A stretch of DNA of 64,000 bases from contig NZ_QEYE01000002.1 of the NCBI RefSeq assembly GCF_003122205.1, forward strand, positions 124,001 to 188,000, written 5' to 3'. This document shows positions 17,665 to 25,153 of this stretch, piece after piece. Under the pieces are notes generated by a model. That model was not told where the DNA came from and made no database searches. It saw nothing but the letters and a program-made list of their open reading frames with translations. The number at the start of each line of letters is the position of its first letter. Positions within the stretch are counted from its first letter, which is position 1. The position numbers were made by a program, and so were the translations under genes. The stretch is from Maritimibacter sp. 55A14. GTDB taxonomy: Bacteria; Pseudomonadota; Alphaproteobacteria; Rhodobacterales; Rhodobacteraceae.

Positions 17665-18795
17665 TCAGCCCTCCATCCAGGAAGTAACGGTGCCGCGTGC
17701 GGCGCGGGCCTGCCCCAGCCGCGCGGCGTGGAAGACCAGCCAGAAGAGTGTCCAGCCCGCGACGGCAACGAGCCCCCAGCCGGGTGCGCCCAGCAGGACG
17801 GCGACCGTGAAGATCACCATGTTGGGATTGCGCCGCGCCGTGATCTCGCGCGCGAAGGAATCGAGCGGCCGCCAGACATGAATGTGGAAGCCGAACCATT
17901 TGATGAAGAGTCCCTCCTCCACCCGGTTGAGCACATAGCCCGCCAGGATCACGGCCAGCGCCGCGTCGAGCCAGCCCTGCGCCGGGCCTCCCGGCTGCGC
18001 GCTGACGCCCTGCCAGATCGCCCAGTACCAGAAGGGCGGATGGATCAGGTCGATGCCGTGGTCGTAGATGTCGCCCCATCTGGAATAGCTCATCGTGGTA
18101 CGCGCCAGCTTGCCGTCCACGGTGTCGAGAAAGGTCATCGCCCAGGCCGCGACGATGCCCGGCAGCCAGGCCCCGGTCCAGAAGAGCCAGAAGGCCACGC
18201 CAACGAGTACCAGGCTGGCCGTCGTCACCGTGTTGGGCGAGATGCCAAGAACGGCGCAGGCGCGGGTGGCGTGGAAGGCAGGCCAGGGCCAGGCGTATTT
18301 CGTGACCAGGTCGGTCACGCCCTTGTAGGAACCCCTGAAGAGCCGCGCCTCGACAGCCCGCGTGCCCGCGCGGCCCAGCGACAGCGCATAGGGGGCCTCG
18401 CGCTTGCGCAGCGCCGCGTCGTAGTCGCCGGCGAAATCGGTCACGCCGCCGACCCGGCAGCCCGCATCGCTCAGCCGCGCGGCATCCGGATCGTCCTGCC
18501 CGACCATTGCGGCGAGCGCATCGTCATCTGTCACGCCGTCCGGCAAGTGCAGCGCCACCAGCCGGCGCACGCCCGCCTCCTCGACCATCAGCGCCGCGCC
18601 GGGCTCGGCCAGCAGCGCGCGTTGCAGCGCGGGCGAAAGCACCCGGTCGGCCTCCAGCACCAGTCGGCCCCGGTCGCGGTCGAGCCCCGAAGCCCCGGCC
18701 TTGGTCCAGGCGCGGCGCTGCCATTCGGCCATTTCCATGCCCCAGAGCCGCTGCGGCGCCTCGCCGATCAGACGCAGGCTTACGTCTTTTGTCAT
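17665..18795 (-). CDS. CDP-alcohol phosphotransferase with N-terminal degenerate nucleotidyltransferase-like domain
   Basis: A 376-residue membrane enzyme. The signature D224-x2-D227-G-x2-A-R-x8-G241-x3-D245-x3-D249 is complete, so it should displace CMP from a CDP-alcohol or CDP-lipid. The roughly 150-residue N-terminal part resembles a MobA/IPCT-like domain but lacks its nucleotide loop; LFRGSYKGVTDLVTK links it to about five membrane spans. Lone N-terminal domains of this type occur in archaeal and bacterial inositol-phospholipid enzymes. It leads the three-gene head-group unit and diverges from the HIT gene. A phosphosphingolipid or inositol-type lipid is the likely product; a glycerophospholipid is the alternative. 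Confidence 0.8.
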   Translation of the reverse strand: MTKDVSLRLIGEAPQRLWGMEMAEWQRRAWTKAGASGLDRDRGRLVLEADRVLSPALQRALLAEPGAALMVEEAGVRRLVALHLPDGVTDDDALAAMVGQDDPDAARLSDAGCRVGGVTDFAGDYDAALRKREAPYALSLGRAGTRAVEARLFRGSYKGVTDLVTKYAWPWPAFHATRACAVLGISPNTVTTASLVLVGVAFWLFWTGAWLPGIVAAWAMTFLDTVDGKLARTTMSYSRWGDIYDHGIDLIHPPFWYWAIWQGVSAQPGGPAQGWLDAALAVILAGYVLNRVEEGLFIKWFGFHIHVWRPLDSFAREITARRNPNMVIFTVAVLLGAPGWGLVAVAGWTLFWLVFHAARLGQARAARGTVTSWMEG

Positions 18796-18878
18796 ACTGC
18801 CAATCCACCTATGCTTGCCACCGCCGCGCAGACAGAAGCTGTCTGCTGCGCCCATAGCACCCAGCGACGGAGACCGCC

Positions 18879-19334
18879 ATGCCGCAAAATCCCGACGAAT
18901 ACGCCCGCAACGCGACGTTCGAGACCTTCGGCGGCGCCGAAACGCTGATCGCGGATTACCGGTTCTGGAGCGTCCAGGCCCGCCCCAAACAGGCGACGCT
19001 GGGCGCTATGATCCTGCTGGCCCACGGCCCGGCGCAGAGCTTCGCGGAACTCGCCCCAGGCACCCATGCAGAGCTTTCGCGGATCACGGCCGATATCGAG
19101 TCGGTCGCCTACGGGCGCTTCGGATGCGCGAAGATGAATTATCTGATGCTGATGATGGTCGATCCGCATGTGCATTTCCACGTCCTGCCGCGTTACGAGG
19201 CCCGCGTGGAACTGGACGGCATCGCCTTCGACGATCCAGGCTGGCCGGGCCCGCCCGACCTGGCCGCCGCGCCCGACGCTCCCGAGGCCGCCGCCCGCGT
19301 GACGGCTGCGCTGCGGGCCGCCTGGCCGGCTTGA
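18879..19334 (+). CDS. HIT-family nucleotide hydrolase/transferase-like protein
   Basis: A 151-residue protein with the histidine triad H97-V-H99-F-H101 in VDPHVHFHVLPRY, near KMNYLMLMMV. HIT proteins cleave or transfer nucleoside phosphates through the central histidine. A GGAG ribosome site precedes the ATG. It is alone on the plus strand between two leftward sphingolipid units, starting 83 bp from the CDP-alcohol phosphotransferase start. A role in recycling CMP/CDP compounds from head-group transfer is possible but unproved. Confidence 0.8.
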   Translation: MPQNPDEYARNATFETFGGAETLIADYRFWSVQARPKQATLGAMILLAHGPAQSFAELAPGTHAELSRITADIESVAYGRFGCAKMNYLMLMMVDPHVHFHVLPRYEARVELDGIAFDDPGWPGPPDLAAAPDAPEAAARVTAALRAAWPA

Positions 19335-19353
19335 GCGAGAAGTGGCGCGCTCA
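19332..19353. terminator. Inverted repeat joining two convergent stop codons
   Basis: A 6-bp inverted repeat (19332-19337 with 19348-19353) includes the TGA of the HIT gene and the stop of the leftward nucleotidyltransferase. It might act as a two-way terminator, though the stem is short and has no U-runs. Confidence 0.3.
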
Positions 19354-20142
19354 TGCGGCGCGCTCCGCCACGATGCCGCGCACCAGTTCCAGATCGCCCG
19401 GCGTGTCCACGTCGATCGCCGCTTCGGCATAGGGCAGGATCACCGGGCGCACGTCGGCGCCGACGCGGCGTGACAGCAGCGCAAAGGTTACTTCCGGCGT
19501 GGGCCGGAAGAGAAGGATGCGCAGCGCGGTCAGCGGGCCGAAGCGCCACAGGATACGCCAGGGGCGCTTGCGGTCCTGTTCCGCCGCGCGCCAGAAGCGC
19601 AGCACGTCGAGCGCGCGAGGCCCAGCGAGGTAGAAGAGATTGCAGCCCGACAGGTCCGCCCCCCGGAACCGCAGATAGGTCCGCCGGGTGCGGGGATAGG
19701 CCGCCTCGATGGTGGCACGGCTGGCGAAGCCCACGCAGAGATCCGCGCCGCTGGCGTACGCGCCTTCCAGAAAGCTGTCGATCATCGCGGGCGTCAGCAG
19801 CGCGTGATCGCAGGTCGTCACCAGCGCGGGCAGGTCCGCGCCGTTCTCCAGCGCTGCCAGCAGGCTGGCCGCGGGCCCCTGCCCGCCTGCGCGGCGCGCC
19901 GTGCAGGGATGCCCGCCCGCCGCCTCCGCCAGCGCCGCGTCCTCCAGCCCGATGACGCCCGGCGCGAGCCCTGCGGCGCGGCTGCCCGCCAGCGCGCCCA
20001 GCACGCGCGCCAGCATCGGCTGCCCGCCGATCTCGATCACCGCCTTGCTGGCCACGCCCTCGGCCTGGCAGAGCGGATCGCCACCGGCCCGCGCCCCGGC
20101 CAGAACCAGAACACACAACCTGTGCTCCCCGGAACCGCTCAC
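19351..20142 (-). CDS. MobA-like nucleotidyltransferase with altered nucleotide loop
   Basis: A 263-residue NTP-transferase-fold protein. LVLAGARAGGDPLCQAEG stands in place of the usual LAxGxGxRMG loop, while the following lysine region ASKAVIEIGG (K33) and the metal aspartate in TTCDHALLTP (D112) are kept. Later GADLSGCNLFYL and the C-terminal DVDTPGDLELV resemble MobA/CofC-like enzymes. The GTG start overlaps the ceramide-synthase stop by 4 nt, so it is made with bCerS and the DUF2141 protein. It probably activates a phosphorylated head group, comparable with the phosphoglycerate cytidylyltransferase step in Caulobacter phosphosphingolipids; that is inference. Confidence 0.7.
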   Translation of the reverse strand: MSGSGEHRLCVLVLAGARAGGDPLCQAEGVASKAVIEIGGQPMLARVLGALAGSRAAGLAPGVIGLEDAALAEAAGGHPCTARRAGGQGPAASLLAALENGADLPALVTTCDHALLTPAMIDSFLEGAYASGADLCVGFASRATIEAAYPRTRRTYLRFRGADLSGCNLFYLAGPRALDVLRFWRAAEQDRKRPWRILWRFGPLTALRILLFRPTPEVTFALLSRRVGADVRPVILPYAEAAIDVDTPGDLELVRGIVAERAA

Positions 20143-21338
20143 AGCGCCTTCCCGTAGATGCGGTAGGTCTTGTAGCGCGGTGCCTCGTAGAGATTGACGA
20201 GGTTGAGCAGATCGCGGTTCGTCTCGAGTATCCACGACGCCTCGATTTCGCGCATGCCGCGGGCATGGGCGGCGGCAAAGGCCGCCTCGCAGCTTCCCGT
20301 CATCGCCAGCATGCCGCGCCGGGTCTTGTGGTAGCGCCGCCGCAGCCCGGCGAGCGGCAACCGCCCGCGCCGGGTGCCGCGCACCTTGAGCCCCCAAATC
20401 AGTTGCGCCCAGCCGAAGGGCAGCAGGTGCCCGTCCAAGCCGTCGATCACTTCGTTGAGGTCAGGCAGGATCAGCGTAAACCCCGCCGCCTCGCCTTCGA
20501 TCATCGCGATCCAGAGCGCATCGGCGCGCACCAGCGGCTTGAGTTCCTGCGCCAGATGCCCGATCTGATCTGCAGTGAAGGGAACGAAGCCCCAGTTCTG
20601 CGACCAGGCGTCGTTGAAGATGTCGAGCACCGTCTCGATCTCGCCGCGGTAATTCTTCATGTCGAGCGGCCGGATCTCCAGCGCCGGGTCACGCAGGAAC
20701 CCGTCCTTCATGCGCTGCACCGCGGGCGGCACATGGTAGCTGTCGGCAAAGCGGCACATGTAGGCGTACATGTCCATCTGCTTGGCGAAGCCCAGCGCCT
20801 CCAGGGTCGGCGCATAGTCCGGGCGGCCATGCGGCATCATCATCACCGGCGGCGTGTCGAAGCCGTCGACCAGCAGGCCGCATTCCTCGTTGACCGAGAA
20901 GTTGAACGGCCCCGCGATCCGCTCCATCCCCCGCGCGCCGAGCCACGCGCCAGCCGCTTCGGTCAGCGCCGCCACCGCCTCGGAATCGGGACCCAGCGTG
21001 TCGAGAAAGCCGAAATGGCCGGTCGCGTCGCCATGCCGGTCCAGATGCGCGGGATTGACCAGCGCCGCGATCCGGCCCACCACCTCGCCGCCGCGCCAGG
21101 CCAGCATCAGTTCATGCTCCATCCGGGCCAGCGCCGGGTTGCGCTTCGGGTCGATCTGCGCCGCCCGCTCAAAACGCAAAGGCGGCCGCCAGGCGTCCAT
21201 TCCGCCATAGGCACGGTAGGGCAGGTCGAGAAAAGCCCGGCGGTCGGCCCGGCCGGATACCGGGCGCACGCTGAGCGCCGCCGATCCCGCGGCGGACGGT
21301 GCGGCCGCGGGGCGCGCAGGTGCGGAGGCTGCGGTCAT
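20139..21338 (-). CDS. bcerS: Bacterial ceramide synthase (GNAT-type N-acyltransferase) bCerS
   Basis: A 399-residue GNAT-fold protein matching the bacterial ceramide synthase family, which N-acylates 3-oxosphinganine or sphinganine in Caulobacter. Features seen are the alanine/proline-rich N-terminal tail, RAFLDLPYRAY, RIAALVNPAH, GPFNFSVNEECGLLVDGFD, DIFNDAWSQNWGFVPF and the C-terminal IEASWILETNRDLLNLV with conserved asparagines. There is no transmembrane segment. Its stop overlaps the nucleotidyltransferase start and its own ATG overlaps the DUF2141 stop. Presence with spt, cerR, ACP and acyl ligase in one region makes the call strong. Confidence 0.85.
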   Translation of the reverse strand: MTAASAPARPAAAPSAAGSAALSVRPVSGRADRRAFLDLPYRAYGGMDAWRPPLRFERAAQIDPKRNPALARMEHELMLAWRGGEVVGRIAALVNPAHLDRHGDATGHFGFLDTLGPDSEAVAALTEAAGAWLGARGMERIAGPFNFSVNEECGLLVDGFDTPPVMMMPHGRPDYAPTLEALGFAKQMDMYAYMCRFADSYHVPPAVQRMKDGFLRDPALEIRPLDMKNYRGEIETVLDIFNDAWSQNWGFVPFTADQIGHLAQELKPLVRADALWIAMIEGEAAGFTLILPDLNEVIDGLDGHLLPFGWAQLIWGLKVRGTRRGRLPLAGLRRRYHKTRRGMLAMTGSCEAAFAAAHARGMREIEASWILETNRDLLNLVNLYEAPRYKTYRIYGKAL

Positions 21339-21823
21339 CGGCTCTGCAACTCCAGACGCACGACGCCGCCGTTCTCGCCCACGCGGAAGGCGGCGTCCTC
21401 GAATTTCGGGAAACCGAACTTCAGCGGTTCGTTGTTGGAAAGCGCGAAAGGCTCGGCCGGCATACCATTCCAGCGCTGGTCGAGATCGCGGTCCGCATCC
21501 ACGTCGTGATAGGCCGCCAGCGCATAGACCCCCGCGCCGGGCAGATCGAAACAAACGGTCTGTTCACCCGATCCGGCAGGAACGCGGATGCGGTGAATTC
21601 GCGAGGCCTTGCGCAGGAAATCCTTCTTCGACGGGCGGTAGAGTTCCACCGCCAGGATGCCCTGTGGCGTCACGCCCGAGACGGTGACGTAAAGCTGCGG
21701 CGCGTGCGCGCCGCATTCCGCGCCGGCCTCGTAGGGACGGATATCGAGCTTGGCCTGCGCCGGGGCAGCACCGGCGGCGGCGATCAGAAACAGCAGTGCG
21801 GGCAAAGCGCCTGGAAAACGCAT
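21335..21823 (-). CDS. DUF2141 periplasmic protein
   Basis: A 162-residue exported protein with a Sec signal ending at GAAPAQA. The mature part is beta-rich with a DUF2141-type core: LAVELYRPSKKDFL, VCFDLPGAGVYALAAYHDVDADRDLD and GFPKFEDAAFRVGENG. Two cysteines (in AECGAHAP and TVCFDL) could pair. DUF2141 proteins turn up near lipid and carotenoid genes but have no known activity. It is the first gene of the bCerS unit, with an ATGA overlap to bCerS and a GGAGAAG ribosome site, so it probably serves the sphingolipid in the periplasm or outer membrane. Confidence 0.75.
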   Translation of the reverse strand: MRFPGALPALLFLIAAAGAAPAQAKLDIRPYEAGAECGAHAPQLYVTVSGVTPQGILAVELYRPSKKDFLRKASRIHRIRVPAGSGEQTVCFDLPGAGVYALAAYHDVDADRDLDQRWNGMPAEPFALSNNEPLKFGFPKFEDAAFRVGENGGVVRLELQSR

Positions 21824-21972
21824 TTGGCTTCTCCATGCATGTACGAGCAGGTTACAGTCATCTATCCGTGATGTTAGGGTATCGGCGCTATCAGGAAAAG
21901 GCTGCGGCCGCTATCACAACCGAACGTGACACCCTACATGTTCGATCAACTTCGCGAGGGGCTGCGCCTGGA
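21824..21972. promoter_or_regulatory. Divergent promoter region between the DUF2141/bCerS and LptF-like units
   Basis: About 150 bp separate two divergent starts that both belong to the sphingolipid region, so the two operons are probably controlled together. A short frame (21938-21976, 12 codons) ends in ATGA over the LptF-like start but has no ribosome site. No -35/-10 elements were confidently placed. Confidence 0.4.
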
Positions 21973-23139
21973 ATGATCGTCGAGCTCGACCGGTATCTGC
22001 TGAGAAACAATCTCGGGCTTTTCGCCGCGCTTACGGGGCTGGCGCTGGCGATCCTGCTGCTGGAACGGCTGATCCGGATCACCGACCTGATCTCGACCTC
22101 CGACCACGCGGTCGTCTCGGCTGTGCGGATGATTGCCAACCTGGTGCCGCACTACCTGGAAATGGCGCTTCCCGGCGCGCTGCTGATCGCCACGATCATC
22201 ACCATCGGGCGACTCAGCCGCTCGGGCGAGATCGTGGGAATGATGTCGAGCGGCGTGTCGCTCTACCGGATCGTGCGGCCCTATATGGCGATGGCCGTGC
22301 TGCTGGCGCTGGTCTCGATCCTGGTCACCGGCTACCTGCAACCCGTATCGCGCTACAATTACCGCGAAATCGTGCATGAACTGAAACAGGACGCCGTCGT
22401 GGCGGCCTTTCAGGAACGCAAGTTCGTGCAGTTCGACGACTGGGTGGTCTGGACCGACGCCGTGGACCGCGAAGGCCGCAAGATGGGCGAGACCTTCATC
22501 GTCGAGACCGGCCCCGACGGCAGCCGCCGTTTCCTCACCGGAAGTAGCGGCGCGCTGCTGGAGGACGAGGAAGGCGCCTGGGCGATCACCCTCGCTGACG
22601 GCATGGCCGGCCGTATCGCCGGGCGGGTCGAAAGCGGACAGGGCGACCGGCTGACAATCGACCGCGTCTCCTGGCGGCTGCCGCATTCGGCGCCGGGGTT
22701 CCGCAGCCGCGGAGCGGATCAGCGCGAACTGACCCTGACCGAGCTGATCGCGGGCGATTTCGCGGCCGGCGGGCGCGATATCGACCCGGTGGTGGCGATG
22801 TCGGACCTGCATGACCGGATCAGCCGCGCGGCACTTCTGGTGGTGCTGCCGCTGGTTGGCGTGATCCTGGGGCTGAACCTGGGCCGCAAGATGCGCTCGG
22901 GCGGGGTGGCGATCGGCATCCTGCTGCTGCTGGTCGTTCAGAAACTGCTGGAATACGGGCTGCTGATGGCCGAACGCGGCGCGGTGCCGCCCTGGGCAGG
23001 ACTCTGGCCCGTGGTGCTGACCGTGGCCGTCGGATCGGTGTTCTTCTTTCACCGGCTGGCGGAGGGCCGGCCGCTGCTTTCGGTTCGCCGCCCGGTCCCG
23101 GCGCAACCGGTGGCCGGCGCGGGCGCGGCGCGATCATGA
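21973..23139 (+). CDS. LptF-like permease (YjgP/YjgQ family), sphingolipid-linked paralogue
   Basis: A 388-residue inner-membrane protein of the LptF/LptG family: three N-terminal spans (about 15-33, 60-80, 103-121), a periplasmic beta-jellyroll-like domain (about 140-270), and three C-terminal spans. RYLLRNNLGLFAALTGLAL and VVGRL-type coupling segments match LptF. In the family the pair LptFG works with the ATPase LptB to extract LPS. Here it is encoded 4 nt overlapping an LptG-like partner and then a lipid kinase and Tam41-like gene, amid ceramide genes and not beside lptA/lptC or pepA. The cargo is therefore probably a sphingolipid; an extra LPS role cannot be excluded. Confidence 0.8.
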   Translation: MIVELDRYLLRNNLGLFAALTGLALAILLLERLIRITDLISTSDHAVVSAVRMIANLVPHYLEMALPGALLIATIITIGRLSRSGEIVGMMSSGVSLYRIVRPYMAMAVLLALVSILVTGYLQPVSRYNYREIVHELKQDAVVAAFQERKFVQFDDWVVWTDAVDREGRKMGETFIVETGPDGSRRFLTGSSGALLEDEEGAWAITLADGMAGRIAGRVESGQGDRLTIDRVSWRLPHSAPGFRSRGADQRELTLTELIAGDFAAGGRDIDPVVAMSDLHDRISRAALLVVLPLVGVILGLNLGRKMRSGGVAIGILLLLVVQKLLEYGLLMAERGAVPPWAGLWPVVLTVAVGSVFFFHRLAEGRPLLSVRRPVPAQPVAGAGAARS

Positions 23140-24188
23140 TGCATCTCGACCGCTACCTGTCCGCCATTTTCCTGAAATGGCTGCTGATCACCGTCTTCGC
23201 GATGACCACGCTGCTGGGGGTCCTGGACGCGCTCGGCAATGCCGATCTGCTGCCCGCAGGCGCGGGTTTCGTGGGGCAGATGCGCTACATGGTGCTACGC
23301 CTGCCGATGCTCTTCGATCGCATCCTTCTCTTTGCCCTGCTGCTGTCGCTGCTGCTGAGTTATTCCACGCTGATCCGCCGCAACGAGCTTGTGCCGCTCG
23401 CCAATGCCGGGCTGTCGGTCTTCGCCCAGATCCGCGCCCTGCTGCCGGCGGTGATCCTGGCCAGCGCGGTGTCGGCGCTCTTCATCGACCAGGTGAGCCC
23501 AGTCGCCCACCGCGCGCTGGAACGCTGGCTGGGGGCGGGCGTGCTGCGCGACGACAGCCGCACGCCCGAGACGCTCTGGCTCTCGGACGCACGCCGGCTG
23601 GTGGAGGTCGAAGGGTTGGTCGGCGACACGATCACCGGCGTGACGCTCTACGAGCGCGGCGACAAGGGCCGGATCGCCGCGGTGACCCGCGCCGCCAGCG
23701 CCAGCCCGCTGCCCGATGGATGGGCGCTGGAGGATGTCTCGCAAATCCGCTTTGACGGCAGCCCCCCGAAGCCGCCCCTGACGTGGCAAAGCCCGCAGAC
23801 GCCCGAGACCCTGCGCCTGCTGATGGCCGCGCCGCGCGACCTGGCGCTCGGCGATCTCTACCGGCTGTCGCGGATGACCGGCTCGGGCAGCCAGCCGGCC
23901 AGCGCCTACCTCGTCTGGCTCTTCAACCGCCTGTCGCTGCCCTTCGCCGCGACCGGCCTGCTGTTGCTGGCGGTGCCCCTCATGCAGCGTTTCGGACGCC
24001 GTGAAAACAGCGACCTGGCGCTGGCGGGCGGCGCTGCGATCGGATTCGTTTTCATGGTCGCCGACGGAGTACTGAAGACGATGGCCGAGAAGGGCACGAT
24101 CTCGGCCGTCGCCGCGGTCGTCCTGCCGGTGCTCGCGCTCATCGCGCTGGGGCTGACGCTGGCCCTTCGCCGCCGGACCCTGCGATGA
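23136..24188 (+). CDS. LptG-like permease (YjgP/YjgQ family), sphingolipid-linked paralogue
   Basis: A 350-residue partner of the LptF-like protein with the same plan: N-terminal spans beginning LSAIFLKWLLITVFAMTTLL, the cytosolic coupling helix RRNELVPLANAGLSV, a periplasmic domain (about 125-245) and three terminal spans with VWLFNRLSLPFAATGLLLLAV. RRNELV matches the gate and coupling region of LptG that contacts LptB. It overlaps both neighbours by ATGA. No ATPase gene is in the window, so it would share LptB or another ABC ATPase. Confidence 0.8.
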   Translation: MMHLDRYLSAIFLKWLLITVFAMTTLLGVLDALGNADLLPAGAGFVGQMRYMVLRLPMLFDRILLFALLLSLLLSYSTLIRRNELVPLANAGLSVFAQIRALLPAVILASAVSALFIDQVSPVAHRALERWLGAGVLRDDSRTPETLWLSDARRLVEVEGLVGDTITGVTLYERGDKGRIAAVTRAASASPLPDGWALEDVSQIRFDGSPPKPPLTWQSPQTPETLRLLMAAPRDLALGDLYRLSRMTGSGSQPASAYLVWLFNRLSLPFAATGLLLLAVPLMQRFGRRENSDLALAGGAAIGFVFMVADGVLKTMAEKGTISAVAAVVLPVLALIALGLTLALRRRTLR

Positions 24189-25153
24189 CCGACGGACGGC
24201 TCGGCCTCGTGCTGAACCCGCGCGGGCACATGGTGGCGCGCAAGGGCTCGGTCCTGGAAACCGCCGCGCAGGCCCTGCCCGGCGTGCCGTTCCTGCGCAT
24301 CGAGGATTTCAGCGAGCTTTCCACCGGGCTGGCGCAGATGGCCCGCGCCGGGGTGGATCGGCTGGCCGTGGAGGGCGGCGACGGCACCGTGCTGGCGGTC
24401 CTGTCGCATTGCATGGACCCGGCCACGGGGTTCGCTCGGATGCCCGCGCTTTCGATCCTGCCCGGCGGCAGCACCAACCTGGCCTGGGAGGCCTGCGGCA
24501 TGATGCGGCGGGACCGCGCCGGCACCATCGAACGGCTGCGCGAGCTTGATACGGCCGCTGACCCCGGCCCCAACGTCCGGCAGCGCGCGCTCCATGTCGC
24601 CTGCGCCCACCTGCCGCGCGCCGAGGTGGGTTTCCTGCTCTCCACCGGAACGCTGGCGCGCGCCATGCGCTACACCCAGCGCAATTTCCACGGCGAAGGG
24701 CGGCGTGGCGCGGTCGACGTGGCCCGTGCGGTGGCGCATTTCGTGCTGACGCCGCACCGCTACCGCGACGGCGACGGGCTGCCGCTTCTGCGCGCCTCCG
24801 ATCTCGATGCGGTACTGGACGGGCGCGCGCTGACCGGCAGCCACGCGCTGAGCCTGATGAGCACGCTGCCGCGGCTCAGCCTCGGGCTCCGGCCCTTCTG
24901 GGGCGCGGGCGACGCGCCCATCGCGCTGACCCATGCCGCCTGGCCGATCCGGGGCTTCCGCAGGGCGGTCCTGAAAATCCTGCTGCACCGAACCGGCCCG
25001 GCACTGTCGCGCCACGGCTTGACGAGCTACCGCGCCGGGCGCGTCACGCTGCACCATGACGGGCCGATCATGATCGACGGCGAATGGCTGTCGCTGCCCG
25101 CGGGGGCCGAGCTGACCGTCACCGCGACCGAGCCGCTGGAGTTCCTGCAATGA
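24185..25153 (+). CDS. Diacylglycerol/ceramide-kinase-like lipid kinase (DAGK_cat family)
   Basis: A 322-residue soluble kinase of the DAGK/sphingosine/ceramide-kinase superfamily. The nucleotide motif EGGDGTVLAVL (63-73) and the PGGSTN box (93-98) are intact, though the usual second motif E-x-x-N is absent. In Caulobacter a member of this family, CpgB, is a ceramide kinase; operon position here (between LptG-like and Tam41-like genes with ATGA overlaps on both sides) points to a ceramide substrate too. Product would be ceramide-1-phosphate at the inner-membrane face. Diacylglycerol is the alternative substrate. Confidence 0.75.
   Translation: MTDGRLGLVLNPRGHMVARKGSVLETAAQALPGVPFLRIEDFSELSTGLAQMARAGVDRLAVEGGDGTVLAVLSHCMDPATGFARMPALSILPGGSTNLAWEACGMMRRDRAGTIERLRELDTAADPGPNVRQRALHVACAHLPRAEVGFLLSTGTLARAMRYTQRNFHGEGRRGAVDVARAVAHFVLTPHRYRDGDGLPLLRASDLDAVLDGRALTGSHALSLMSTLPRLSLGLRPFWGAGDAPIALTHAAWPIRGFRRAVLKILLHRTGPALSRHGLTSYRAGRVTLHHDGPIMIDGEWLSLPAGAELTVTATEPLEFLQ

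Noticed and set aside
17005-18948. A 640-codon plus-strand frame across the HAD and CDP-alcohol phosphotransferase genes
   Set aside because: The opposite strand carries intact catalytic motifs of two enzymes; the plus frame has low-complexity shadow composition.
21938-21976. A 12-codon frame ending over the LptF-like start
   Set aside because: No ribosome site; kept only as a remark with the promoter region.
21973-24188. Calling these genes the housekeeping lptF and lptG
   Set aside because: They lie among ceramide genes and are coupled to a lipid kinase, with no lptA/C/B, pepA or lptD nearby. Only family membership is claimed.
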